From Clostridia bacterium (GTDB lineage: Bacteria > Bacillota > Peptococcia > DRI-13 > SM3-B62), in contig JAHDSQ010000059.1 of the NCBI GenBank assembly GCA_018432615.1, positions 1 through 35,229 of the forward strand: a DNA stretch of 35,229 bases. Direction: 5' to 3'. Numbering within the stretch: the stretch's first letter is position 1; every line of letters starts with the position of its first letter. Shown piece by piece: positions 1 to 7,781 of the stretch. The position numbers were made by a program, and so were the translations under genes. Below the pieces are notes generated by a model. It saw only the letters and a list, made by a program, of their open reading frames with translations. It made no database searches and was not told where the DNA came from.

Positions 1-200
1 AGATATAATCTTTATCCACTGTAGATAAGGGTAAATAAGTTTAGGGGAGGAACAGAAATTTAAAAAAAACCGTATATCCTCTTTTAGAAAGGTCAATTTT
101 GAGCTCGCAGGATTTTTAATTATTTTCATGCGTCAGCTCTGCTGGGATATTGTTTTTCTTGACAAGGATATATCTATACTGGATACATTAATAAAGTCGG
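1..200. other. Non-coding left edge, no gene recognised
   Basis: This AT-rich stretch lies before the transposon end. I see no convincing reading frame, tRNA or riboswitch. A TTGACA hexamer sits near 159-164 and, 17 bases later, GATACA, which could be a weak promoter reading towards the tnpB element. Nothing else is supported. Confidence 0.4.
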
Positions 201-235
201 ACTTCACAAGTTTATCATACCTTAGCAGAAGACCA

Positions 236-278
236 CCACCTCAACCCTTCCTTACTTGCAATAGCAAGGGGTAGGTGG
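236..278. repeat. Left-end subterminal imperfect hairpin of the tnpB element
   Basis: CCACCT at 236-241 pairs with AGGTGG at 273-278. An inner ACCCTT/AAGGGGT pairing with one bulge continues the stem. Such imperfect hairpins are what Y1 transposases recognise at IS200/IS605 ends, so the element could be mobilised in trans by a TnpA made elsewhere in the genome. Confidence 0.55.
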
Positions 279-353
279 AGGATGAATGCTGCATAATACC
301 ATACCTCCCCTTGCTCGCGAACGTATGTTTGTGGTAAAATAAGGTTAAGGGGG

Positions 354-1556
354 GTGGTGCAGGTGCTTAAAGCCTGTAAAGTGGACTTTCGGGCAAGTAA
401 AGAAACCATCGGGCGGCTGTTCGAGTGCAATAGAATTTCCGCACAGATATGGAATGATACCCTGGCCCTAGCCAAAGACTATCACAGAGAAAACAGTAAA
501 TGGATTAATAGAAGCCAACTTCATTTGGCTACCAAGGGTAAATATACTCTGCATAGCCAGTCCGTACAGGCAGTCTATGAAAAATATCTGCAAGCCAGAG
601 AAAATACACGGCAAGCAAGAATAAAGGGCCTTGTCAGCATCAGGTATCCCTGGCGAACAAAAAATAATTTCAACACCAAATGGAAAAAAGATGGTTTTGC
701 AATCTACCCCAACGGCAAAATCGAGCTTAGTATGGGCATATGGCAGAGTAAACGACAAAAGCCGCTGATCCTAAAGGTCGGAAAACTGCCGCCCCATAAA
801 ATCAAAGAGATAGAATTGGTTTGGGATAGAAAACTAATGCTTGCCCTTACCTATGATGATAGTACAAAAGTGAAAAAAGCAAGCGGCCATAATATAGTGG
901 CCATAGACCCCGGGGAAATACACACCATCGCAGCAGTATGCGAAAATAACCAGGGGCTTATCATAACAGGTCGTAAACTTCGCAGTATCAAACGCCTTCG
1001 CAACAAAAAGATCCAGGAGTTACAAAATAAAATGTTCCAATGTCAAAAGCATTCCCGCCAATGGAAAAAATACCGCCAAGCCATGAACAATGTGCTATCC
1101 AAAAGCGAGGCTCAAATAAAGGATGGTCTGCACAAGATCTCCCGATTGTTCGTTAACTGGTGTCTGGAAAACAAAGCAAAAGAAGTTGTGGCAGGAGATG
1201 TAGAGGGAGTACAACGTAACACCTCTCGCAAAAAAACAAACCCACCAAAAAAACGTCGAAACAGACTGCTAAACCAGAAACTGAGCCAGTGGCAATTTGG
1301 CAAGCTTTACAAATACCTGGAATACAAACTGGCTGAAAATGACATCCCTATCAAAAAAGTAAACGAAGCATATACCTCGCAAACATGTCCTGTTTGCGGC
1401 CGGAAAAAGAAGGTATCCGGCAGAGTCTATCAATGTCACTGTGGATATTTTGAGCATCGGGATATACATGGTGCTAAGAACATCCTCACCAAAGAAAGGC
1501 ATGGTGAGTTTCGGGATCTTGCAGTCAACAAGGTCAAGTATCTACGGATTGCCTAA
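354..1556 (+). CDS. tnpB: TnpB RNA-guided endonuclease (IS605 OrfB family)
   Basis: A 400-residue protein of full length for TnpB, the RNA-guided nuclease ancestral to Cas12. The RuvC-I aspartate is visible at D185 (AIDPGE). A four-cysteine zinc ribbon follows at C345, C348, C361 and C363, and the RuvC-III aspartate is D370 (HRDIHGAKN). The RuvC-II region reads VVAGDVEGV (around 278-286) instead of the usual E-D-L, so the catalytic glutamate may be relocated to E284 or lost. The start is GTG at 354 behind a purine-rich stretch; in-frame GTG codons at 357 and 363 are alternatives. In related elements TnpB cuts DNA under guidance of an RNA from the element's right end and helps keep the element in place. 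Confidence 0.93.
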   Translation: MVQVLKACKVDFRASKETIGRLFECNRISAQIWNDTLALAKDYHRENSKWINRSQLHLATKGKYTLHSQSVQAVYEKYLQARENTRQARIKGLVSIRYPWRTKNNFNTKWKKDGFAIYPNGKIELSMGIWQSKRQKPLILKVGKLPPHKIKEIELVWDRKLMLALTYDDSTKVKKASGHNIVAIDPGEIHTIAAVCENNQGLIITGRKLRSIKRLRNKKIQELQNKMFQCQKHSRQWKKYRQAMNNVLSKSEAQIKDGLHKISRLFVNWCLENKAKEVVAGDVEGVQRNTSRKKTNPPKKRRNRLLNQKLSQWQFGKLYKYLEYKLAENDIPIKKVNEAYTSQTCPVCGRKKKVSGRVYQCHCGYFEHRDIHGAKNILTKERHGEFRDLAVNKVKYLRIA

Positions 1557-1725
1557 AGCAGGAAGTAGTAGAAGCCCTGAACCGGGCCAAAGTTGTCAAG
1601 GGGAAGCTAAGCTAAGACATGATGCCCTTTGCGGGCAAGTATTTCTCTATCGGGAGATACGTTCAGGGATCAGTTTGGCATTGCTCTTTGAAGCCCCCAT
1701 CTTCTTAAAGTGGGGGAGGTTCACT
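1500..1725 (+). ncRNA. Candidate omega RNA (reRNA) of the tnpB element
   Basis: In IS200/IS605 elements the guide RNA scaffold covers the 3' end of tnpB and the downstream non-coding part, with the guide taken from the flank beyond the right end. Here the non-coding 1557-1725 is rich in local pairings, including GCCCTTTGCGGGC near 1624-1636 and the terminal stem 1694-1716. If the right end is near 1723, the guide would begin with TCTTGACAAAAG. The boundaries are inferred from family architecture, not measured. Confidence 0.5.
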
Positions 1726-1726
1726 C

Positions 1727-1755
1727 TTGACAAAAGAAGAAAGAGGGTGTATCTT
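1727..1755 (+). promoter_or_regulatory. Candidate sigma-A promoter for the nitrogenase-like operon
   Basis: TTGACA at 1727-1732 is followed after exactly 17 bases by TATCTT at 1750-1755. The -35 lies within about ten bases of the tnpB element's right end, and the palindromic operators lie just downstream. The -10 match is moderate. Another TATAAT-like hexamer further down cannot be excluded. Confidence 0.45.
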
Positions 1756-1758
1756 AGT

Positions 1759-1848
1759 ATAAAAGTTAGATTAATAAAACTTTTGAATTAGTATTAAGTG
1801 GGGTGAAAAAGCGAAAAAATTTATCATAAAAGTTAGGATTACCTAACA
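1759..1848. promoter_or_regulatory. Repeated palindromic operators upstream of the metal/nitrogenase-like operon
   Basis: Two copies of ATAAAAGTTAG(G)ATT occur, at 1759-1772 and 1826-1840. Each is the left half of an inverted repeat: AAAAGTT (1761-1767) with AACTTTT (1778-1784), and GTTAGG (1832-1837) with CCTAAC (1842-1847). The second has a TTAGG-N4-CCTAA core that recalls binding sites of DtxR/IdeR-family metal regulators. Two spaced copies between the candidate promoter and the first gene suggest iron- or metal-dependent repression. The regulator is not encoded in this window, and assignment to the DtxR family is inference. Confidence 0.5.
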
Positions 1849-1890
1849 TATTAAGACGAGAATATTAATTTGATAAGGGTTGGTGATTAT

Positions 1891-2199
1891 ATGAGTATCG
1901 TTGTTGTGGGCGGGCATGACAGGATGCATGGTGAATACAGAACTGTATGCCGCAAGCTGGGCCATAGCGTAAAAGTATATACCCAGATGCCGGCCCGCTT
2001 CGAAAAGACTATAGGAAAGCCTGACGGCATTGTGGTGTTTACCGGTACTGTTTCTCACAAAATGGTGAATGTAGCCGTGAAAGAGGCCAAACGAAAGAAA
2101 ATACCCGTTATGCGTAGCCACAGCAGTAGCGCATCAGCGCTGGCAGAACTGCTGAAAAAGCTTGGAGAAGATGGGTGCGCCGTATGTTCCAATTATTAA
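1891..2199 (+). CDS. DUF2325-like small protein
   Basis: A 102-residue protein beginning SIVVVGGHD. The pattern of an N-terminal GGHDR motif, a central FTGTVSHK segment and a RSHSSSASAL segment matches my recollection of DUF2325, a small Rossmann-like family of unknown function. It ends in a C-x-x-C pair (C96, C99) that could bind metal or a cluster. I chose ATG at 1891, which follows GGTGAT, over an upstream in-frame TTG at 1870. It is the first gene of the operon, 18 bases before the first lipoprotein gene, so a link to metal-chelate uptake or sensing is likely. No biochemical function can be assigned. Confidence 0.8.
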   Translation: MSIVVVGGHDRMHGEYRTVCRKLGHSVKVYTQMPARFEKTIGKPDGIVVFTGTVSHKMVNVAVKEAKRKKIPVMRSHSSSASALAELLKKLGEDGCAVCSNY

Positions 2200-2217
2200 A
2201 AGAAAAAGGTGATCAAT

Positions 2218-3357
2218 ATGAGTAAAAAAATAGGGACAGTATTAGCCCTGGTGATTTTTATAGGCACTGTCTATACAGCCGGGTGCAGCCAAAAACAAGA
2301 AATAGCCGACAAGTCCCCTGTGAAAACAACACAAAACACTGTTGTTGATCAGAATGGACGGGAAATTGTTATTCCGGAGAAGGCAGACAGGCTCATCATG
2401 ACGGCCTTGCCCCTTCCCAGCGCATATGCCTTGACGGGCGAACCGGTTGAAAAAATCGTGGGGATGCATCCGGGGGCGAAGGGGGCCATCGCCAATTCTA
2501 TCATGGGGAAGATGCACCCCGAACTGTTAAAGGTGGAAACCTCCTTTGTCGAGGGTACGGATCTGAATATCGAGCAACTGCTTAAGCTTAAGCCGGACCT
2601 TGTTTTTTATTGGGGCGACTACCAAAACCAGCATGAACAGTTGGAAAAAGCGGGGGTACCGGCCATAGGCGTGAAGACACAGGGAGAGGGCGATGCTTTA
2701 TATACCTTGGAAACTTGGTTGGAGATATACGGTAAGGTTTTTAGTCGGGATGCGGAGATAAAAGAGGTCATCAAGTACGGACGAGAGGTCCTGAAGGAGA
2801 TTGAGGATAAGACCGCTAGGATAAAGGACGAAGAGCGGGTCAAAACGCTGGTGCTTTTCCAACATGGTGAAAAGGAAATAACAGTACCCGGCACAGGCCA
2901 TTACGGCCAGTTTTGGATTGAAACGACAGGGGGATATAACGTAGCCAGGGAAATAAACGTCACGGCTAATGTCAATATGGAGCAGATCTACAAATGGGAT
3001 CCCCAGATAGTTTTTATCAGCAGCTTTACGGATACAATGCCGGAAGACCTTTACCAAAATAAGATCAAGGGACAGGACTGGAGCAAGGTGGATGCGGTCA
3101 AAAACAAAAGGGTCTATAAGATCCCCGTGGGGGTTTACCGCTGGTATCCACCCAGTGGCGATGCGCCCTTGATGTTAAAATGGGTAGCCCAGCACCAGTA
3201 TCCTGAAATATTTACATATGACATGGAAAAAGAAGTAAAGGAATATTATCAAGAGTTTTATAATTACCAGCTTACCACAGAAGAGGCCCAGAGTATTCTT
3301 AATACCAAAAAGGAAGCTTCCCAGGGTACCAGGGGCCAATTCAGCGGTCAGAAATAA
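2218..3357 (+). CDS. FecB/BtuF-type substrate-binding lipoprotein (paralogue 1)
   Basis: A 379-residue periplasmic-binding protein of the iron-siderophore/cobalamin/heme class (class III, two lobes joined by a helix). A hydrophobic signal peptide ends in the lipobox TAGC, so it should be lipid-anchored outside the membrane. The N-lobe begins [12 protein letters not shown], the usual FecB-type opening, and the [12 protein letters not shown] strand-turn is typical. ATG at 2218 is preferred because AAAGGTG lies six bases upstream; an in-frame GTG at 2209 has no spacing for a binding site. It is clearly paralogous to the lipoprotein at 6666-7754, sharing for example QNKIKG and the YRW-PP motif. 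Its place directly before the nitrogenase-like genes implies that its ligand is the substrate or metal source of that complex. Confidence 0.9.
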   Translation: MSKKIGTVLALVIFIGTVYTAGCSQKQEIADKSPVKTTQNTVVDQNGREIVIPEKADRLIMTALPLPSAYALTGEPVEKIVGMHPGAKGAIANSIMGKMHPELLKVETSFVEGTDLNIEQLLKLKPDLVFYWGDYQNQHEQLEKAGVPAIGVKTQGEGDALYTLETWLEIYGKVFSRDAEIKEVIKYGREVLKEIEDKTARIKDEERVKTLVLFQHGEKEITVPGTGHYGQFWIETTGGYNVAREINVTANVNMEQIYKWDPQIVFISSFTDTMPEDLYQNKIKGQDWSKVDAVKNKRVYKIPVGVYRWYPPSGDAPLMLKWVAQHQYPEIFTYDMEKEVKEYYQEFYNYQLTTEEAQSILNTKKEASQGTRGQFSGQK

Positions 3358-3386
3358 AAAATACTTATAACAGGAGAAAAAATATT

Positions 3387-4148
3387 ATGAAAAAGATTGC
3401 ATTCTATGGCAAAGGCGGCATTGGGAAATCGACAACCACCAGTGCGTTGTCGGCGGCTGTTTCCCTCTTGGGCTATAAAGTCATGCAGATCGGTTGTGAC
3501 CCCAAAGCCGACTCAACCATCAATCTCACTAACGGACGAACTGTTACCCCGGTCATGAATCATCTTAAGGAGCATGGAAGTTGTTCATCACTGGAGGAAA
3601 TTGCCGTAGAAGGTTACAATGGCATCGTGTGCGTCGAGGCGGGCGGTCCTACCCCTGGGCTTGGCTGCGCCGGCAGGGGGATTATTGCGGCCTTCAACAT
3701 CCTCGAGGACCTGCGTGCTTTTGAAGTATATCAACCGGATTTTGTCTTTTATGACGTGCTAGGCGACGTGGTTTGCGGTGGGTTTGCCATGCCCATAAGA
3801 GAAGGTTATGCCGATGAAGTGATTATCGTGACCTCCGGGGAGAAAATGTCCCTGTTCGCCGCGGGTAATATTAAAAAGGCAATCGATAATTTTGCCGACC
3901 GGAACTATGCCCGCCTGCGCGGTATAATTTTAAACCGGCGCAATATTGACGATGAGGGAAATATTGTCCGAAATTTTGCCCAAGGGATCGGTGCTGAGAT
4001 CATCGGCGATATTCCGCGTGATAATAATGTACAGTTTTATGAAGAGAAAAATAAAACAGTGATCGAAGGGAACCCTGATTTGAATATCTCCAGGGTTGTT
4101 ATGGAGATAGCCCGAGGTATAGTTGGCGACAAGGAGGAATCACAATGA
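3387..4148 (+). CDS. NifH-like nitrogenase reductase homologue (Fe protein)
   Basis: A 253-residue P-loop ATPase of the NifH/BchL/CfbC family, which delivers electrons from a [4Fe-4S] cluster bridging a homodimer to a NifDK-like partner with ATP hydrolysis. The deviant Walker A is GKGGIGKST (8-16) and switch I contains GCDPKADST. Both cluster cysteines are present: C94 in GLGCAGRG and C130 in DVVCGG. R97, the arginine that in NifH is the site of ADP-ribosylation, is kept. At 253 residues it is shorter than NifH (about 275-295), lacking part of the C-terminal tail, as in divergent group IV homologues. An AGGAGA site precedes ATG 3387. The stop overlaps the next gene's start (ATGA), so it is probably translationally coupled. 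Confidence 0.93.
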   Translation: MKKIAFYGKGGIGKSTTTSALSAAVSLLGYKVMQIGCDPKADSTINLTNGRTVTPVMNHLKEHGSCSSLEEIAVEGYNGIVCVEAGGPTPGLGCAGRGIIAAFNILEDLRAFEVYQPDFVFYDVLGDVVCGGFAMPIREGYADEVIIVTSGEKMSLFAAGNIKKAIDNFADRNYARLRGIILNRRNIDDEGNIVRNFAQGIGAEIIGDIPRDNNVQFYEEKNKTVIEGNPDLNISRVVMEIARGIVGDKEESQ

Positions 4149-5458
4149 GTAATACAAAACCGTTTTGTCTGTCTGTCTGTGAATTGGGTAGTACCGGCTC
4201 CTCCGATCGCCGCAGGGTTATGCCTCCCAATTACCTCCATTATTGTCCTCCCAGCGCCGGGGGATGGGGCATTATCCGCGTGGGATTACTGGTGCCCGAA
4301 TCGGTAATGCTTTTTGTATCGCCTGCGGGGTGCGGGCGGCACGGCGCTATAGCCGGCATCCAATTGGGGTTTAAAAAACGGCTTTTCTTTTTACACATAA
4401 GCGAACTTGACATAGTTACCGGTCAACACCTGGAGAAAGTATTTCAGGCTGTTGCCGAGATATTGGCTGAGATCCGGCCGCGACCGAAGGCGATGACTAT
4501 TTGCGCTACATGTATCGACGACCTGTTAGGCTCTGACTACGACGCAATCGCTCGAGAATTGGAAAGCAAACATAAAATCCCGGTGCGCGCCTGCCATATG
4601 GATCCTATTGCCATGGACGGCAAGACCCCGCCTCCGTTTACAGTACAACAGGCCGTCTACGATTTTATTCCCCGTTCGGAGAAAAAGGAGCCAACGGTTA
4701 ATATTATCGGCAGTTTCGCCCCTTTTGCTCAGGACAGTGAATTTTACGAGATAATGTCTGCCGCCGGAATTGAAAAGGTCAGGCACATCGCGGCCTGCTC
4801 TACCTTGGAGGAATTTTATCAAATGGGCAGGGCGAAGCATAATATCCTGGTTAAACCGGGCGGACGACTGGCGGTGCGCGCGATGGAAAAGAAGCTCGGG
4901 ATCCCATATTGTTTTGCCCCAGTAGCCTATGGCATTGACACAATCGGACGAAACTACCGGATATTAGAAAAACTTCTTAATATTCAACTGTCTACAAAGA
5001 GGTATTGTGAGGAAGCACGGGAAACGGCAAGCCATTACCGGAAAGTCATGGGCTCTCTTACTGTGGCGGTCGGGGAGACGGCAAACGCAAGTCCCTTTGA
5101 GATGGCGCGCGCCCTTATCGGGTATGGTTTTCAGGTTCCGTATGTCTTTGCCGATATGACGCTAGATATTGACCAAGAACATATTGAATGGCTTAAGAGT
5201 TTTGCCCCTTATATCAGAGTGTTTACAAATGTTCATCCTACTATGGCCGATTTTCTTCAGCAGAAGTTAACGGTAGACCTGGCAGTAGGCTTTGATGCGG
5301 GATACTTTTGCTCCGGGGCAAAAACACTGCCGCTTTCCCTTGACAAGCAATTGTATGGATACCGGGGCGTTGTCTCCTTTTTCCGGCAAATGCTTGATGC
5401 GCTAGAAAATCCACAAAACCACCGGGAGCAGATGTATGCTTCGGGCATGGTCATATAA
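4145..5458 (+). CDS. NifD-like nitrogenase-family catalytic subunit
   Basis: A 437-residue protein of the NifD/BchN/CfbD fold. Three cysteines line up with the P-cluster ligands of NifD: C34 (HYCPPS), C63 (SPAGCG) and C123 (ICATC, before DDLLGSD). The FeMo-cofactor ligands are missing: the region around [11 protein letters not shown] (230-240) has no cysteine where NifD has C275, and the segment before YGYRG (405-408) lacks the H442 equivalent. It is therefore not a dinitrogen reductase. A role like ChlN/BchN or CfbD (reduction of a tetrapyrrole) or another reductase activity is possible. The start overlaps the NifH-like stop and has an AAGGAGG site. Confidence 0.9.
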   Translation: MSNTKPFCLSVCELGSTGSSDRRRVMPPNYLHYCPPSAGGWGIIRVGLLVPESVMLFVSPAGCGRHGAIAGIQLGFKKRLFFLHISELDIVTGQHLEKVFQAVAEILAEIRPRPKAMTICATCIDDLLGSDYDAIARELESKHKIPVRACHMDPIAMDGKTPPPFTVQQAVYDFIPRSEKKEPTVNIIGSFAPFAQDSEFYEIMSAAGIEKVRHIAACSTLEEFYQMGRAKHNILVKPGGRLAVRAMEKKLGIPYCFAPVAYGIDTIGRNYRILEKLLNIQLSTKRYCEEARETASHYRKVMGSLTVAVGETANASPFEMARALIGYGFQVPYVFADMTLDIDQEHIEWLKSFAPYIRVFTNVHPTMADFLQQKLTVDLAVGFDAGYFCSGAKTLPLSLDKQLYGYRGVVSFFRQMLDALENPQNHREQMYASGMVI

Positions 5459-5472
5459 GGAGGTTGAAACTT

Positions 5473-6669
5473 ATGAAGGGACTGTACAAAGTATTGCCTC
5501 CTTTTGCTCCCGACTATTCAGGGGTTTGCTCAGTGCTTTTCGAGTTGGGAGGGCTTGCGGTCGTCCATGATGCCGGCGGCTGCACCGGGAACGTTACAGG
5601 TTATGACGAACCCCGCTGGTATGGCAATTCAAGCGCTACCTTCAGTTCGGAATTACGAGAGATTGAAGCTGTAGTAGGGGACGATGAAAGACTTCTTGGC
5701 AGGATCGAGGAGGCGGCCAAAGATCTAAAAAGGAGCTTTATTGCCATCCTTGGCAGCCCGGCGCCCATGGTGATTGGAACTGACTACCGTGCGCTTGCTA
5801 ATGCCGTTTCTCAAAAAACGGGCCTTCCTGCCCTTTCTTTTGACACCAACGGGATAAGGTATTATGACGAAGGTGCGTCCATGGCCTTCCTAGAGCTGGC
5901 TAGGCAGTTTGTAAAACCCCCTTCTGCCGTTCGCGAACAGGTCGTTAATATTATTGGGGCTACTCCGCTTGACCTTGGGAACGAACGGCATATACAGAAA
6001 GTCATTTCACTGCTGCTTGAAGCCGGATGCAAGAAAGTTTCCTGTTGGGGCATGGGTTCTACGCTTGAAGACATTGAAGAGGCAGGGCGAGCTCGCCTGA
6101 ATATCGTAGTGTCCCGTTCAGGCCTTGAGGCAGCCCGCTATATGCAGCGTGAGTACGAGATGCCTTATTTGGTCGGGATTCCTGTTGGGCAGGTGCCAAC
6201 CCACCGTTTTAGTAACAATGTACGTTTATTGCTTGATTCTGTCTGTGATTTAAACAGGACACCGAATGCAGCATATCCGGAAACAAATGGTCTTAAAGCC
6301 CTGGTAATTGGCGAGCAAGTGATGGGCAATTCTATTCGTGATTGCCTGCGGATGGAATTGGGGGTCAGTAGGGTAACGGCAGCTACGTTCTTTGGCCAGG
6401 ACGATTCTCTGACAGAAAAGGGCGACATCTTCCTTGAACATGAGGATGACCTTACTTTGCTGGTCAAGAAACACCACTATGATTTTATTGTGGGGGATCC
6501 GTTGTATAAAGAGCTGCTGCCGGCAAGCAGGAGTAGCTTTATTAAAATCCCTCATGCTGCAGTTTCCAGCCGCCTATACTGGGATAATGAGCTTGACTAT
6601 ATTGGCTATGAAGGTACTGAGTTTTTTAACCTGGCAATAAAACATAAAGACGAAAGGAAGATATTATGA
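5473..6669 (+). CDS. NifK-like nitrogenase-family partner subunit
   Basis: A 398-residue NifK/BchB-like subunit, presumed partner of the preceding NifD-like protein. GGC at C37 (HDAGGCTGN) matches NifK C95. The segment LGSPAPMVIGTDY (93-105) matches the NifK strand that ends in C153, but the cysteine is replaced by proline or serine. C19 (SGVCSV) is too close to C37 to be a clean C70 equivalent. The pair therefore probably holds one simpler [4Fe-4S] cluster using C34, C63 and C123 of the D-like subunit plus C37 here, not an eight-iron P-cluster. ATG 5473 is chosen because AGGAGG (5458-5463) lies nine bases before it; a TTG at 5464 would have no spacing. Confidence 0.88.
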   Translation: MKGLYKVLPPFAPDYSGVCSVLFELGGLAVVHDAGGCTGNVTGYDEPRWYGNSSATFSSELREIEAVVGDDERLLGRIEEAAKDLKRSFIAILGSPAPMVIGTDYRALANAVSQKTGLPALSFDTNGIRYYDEGASMAFLELARQFVKPPSAVREQVVNIIGATPLDLGNERHIQKVISLLLEAGCKKVSCWGMGSTLEDIEEAGRARLNIVVSRSGLEAARYMQREYEMPYLVGIPVGQVPTHRFSNNVRLLLDSVCDLNRTPNAAYPETNGLKALVIGEQVMGNSIRDCLRMELGVSRVTAATFFGQDDSLTEKGDIFLEHEDDLTLLVKKHHYDFIVGDPLYKELLPASRSSFIKIPHAAVSSRLYWDNELDYIGYEGTEFFNLAIKHKDERKIL

Positions 6670-7754
6670 GAACCAAGATACAGAAAATGATTTCGATTGT
6701 AATAGTGTTGGGCCTGATGCTGACAATACCGGTCGGGTGCGGGAATAATACTGCGACAGAGAATACAAATCCAACAGAAAACGTCAGGATCATAACAGAC
6801 CAAATCGAAAGAGAGGTAGAACTGCCCCAACAAATAGATAAAGTGGTTTTAGTGAGTGTGCCGTTTGCCGCTGCTTATTACGCCGTAGTCGGTTCCATGG
6901 AAAAGGTTGTGGGGATACACCCCTTGGCTATGAGCGCGGCGGAGGTTTCTATGCTCTCTGTGATGGCACCAGAAATAAAGGAGGCCTCCACGGGCTTTAC
7001 TAAGGGCGACGAAGTAAATACGGAAGAGCTCCTTAAATTAAACCCGGATGTTGTTTTCCAGTGGTCCGGTTATGAAAAGGAAATGACTAAATTGTGTGAT
7101 GCGGGATTAACGGTGATAGGGATGCAGGCGAATGTTGGCGATGAACATAGTATTGAACCGTGGTTTAGGATAATCGGGGAAACAATGGGCAAGGAAGAAC
7201 GGGCTGCCGAATTGATCAATTATCACCGTAAGACCCTGGAAGATCTTGCCCTTGATACAGCCCAAATATCCGAGGATAAAAAGGTTAAAGCTTTAGTCTT
7301 GACTAATGCTGAAGAATTGCAGGTTGCCGATTATTGCTGGCCCAATGTAGCCGGTGCTATTGATCTGGCCGAAGGCTGCACCTGGGGAAAACAAGTAGAT
7401 ATGGAACAGATCTATCAATGGAATCCGGATGTAATATATATAGGGAATTTTTGCGATGACTATCCGGAAGATATTTTGCAAAACAAGATAAAGGGGTTGG
7501 ATTGGAGCCCCATAGAGGCTGTAAAAACAGGCAGGGTTTATAAAGTGCCGTTAGGCGAATACAGATGGGATCCTCCTTGCGCGGAGTGGTCACTAATGTT
7601 TAAGTGGTGCGCGCAAAAGCAGTACCCTGAGATTTTTAATGATTATGACATGAAAGAAGAAATCAGGGAATTTTATGCCGATATCTTCAACTATAGTATT
7701 TCCGATGAACAAATCGAGATGGTATTAACCCCCAAACCTACAGGCACATGGTGA
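6666..7754 (+). CDS. FecB/BtuF-type substrate-binding lipoprotein (paralogue 2)
   Basis: A 362-residue lipoprotein with a hydrophobic signal peptide and the lipobox PVGC. It is homologous along its length to the lipoprotein at 2218-3357: LLKLNPDVVFQWSGY matches [15 protein letters not shown], and both share QNKIKG and the C-terminal QYPEIF. The start codon overlaps the NifK-like stop (ATGA). The permease gene follows after 27 bases. It presumably binds the same or a related chelate and feeds the FecCD permease. An extra set of cysteines (for example EYRWDPPC and WCAQ) distinguishes it from paralogue 1. Confidence 0.9.
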   Translation: MRTKIQKMISIVIVLGLMLTIPVGCGNNTATENTNPTENVRIITDQIEREVELPQQIDKVVLVSVPFAAAYYAVVGSMEKVVGIHPLAMSAAEVSMLSVMAPEIKEASTGFTKGDEVNTEELLKLNPDVVFQWSGYEKEMTKLCDAGLTVIGMQANVGDEHSIEPWFRIIGETMGKEERAAELINYHRKTLEDLALDTAQISEDKKVKALVLTNAEELQVADYCWPNVAGAIDLAEGCTWGKQVDMEQIYQWNPDVIYIGNFCDDYPEDILQNKIKGLDWSPIEAVKTGRVYKVPLGEYRWDPPCAEWSLMFKWCAQKQYPEIFNDYDMKEEIREFYADIFNYSISDEQIEMVLTPKPTGTW

Positions 7755-7781
7755 GCGGGAAGGATTAAGGAGGATTCTTGA

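Larger units (their letters stand above)
205..1725 (+). mobile_element. Solo tnpB element of the IS200/IS605 superfamily (IS1341-like)
   Basis: The element has a complete tnpB gene and no tnpA transposase gene, so it belongs to the tnpB-only class. An imperfect subterminal hairpin marks the left end (236-278, arms CCACCT and AGGTGG). The right end has a hairpin (CCCCCA 1694-1699 with TGGGGG 1711-1716) followed by GGTTCAC, a typical ending for this superfamily. Exact ends are inferred, because these elements make no target duplication. It sits directly upstream of the nitrogenase-like operon, and a TTGACA hexamer begins only a few bases past the right end. Confidence 0.75.

Noticed and set aside
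215..475. An 86-residue minus-strand frame near the left edge
   Set aside because: It crosses the transposon end hairpin and the tnpB start and shows no homology I recognise.
1441..1791. A 116-residue reading frame overlapping the end of tnpB
   Set aside because: It is in another frame, crosses the omega RNA region and has no family resemblance.
3387..6669. Calling the trio a true nitrogenase for N2 fixation
   Set aside because: The FeMo-co ligands are absent in the D-like subunit, the K-like subunit lacks a P-cluster cysteine, and no cofactor assembly genes (nifB, nifE, nifN) are in the window.
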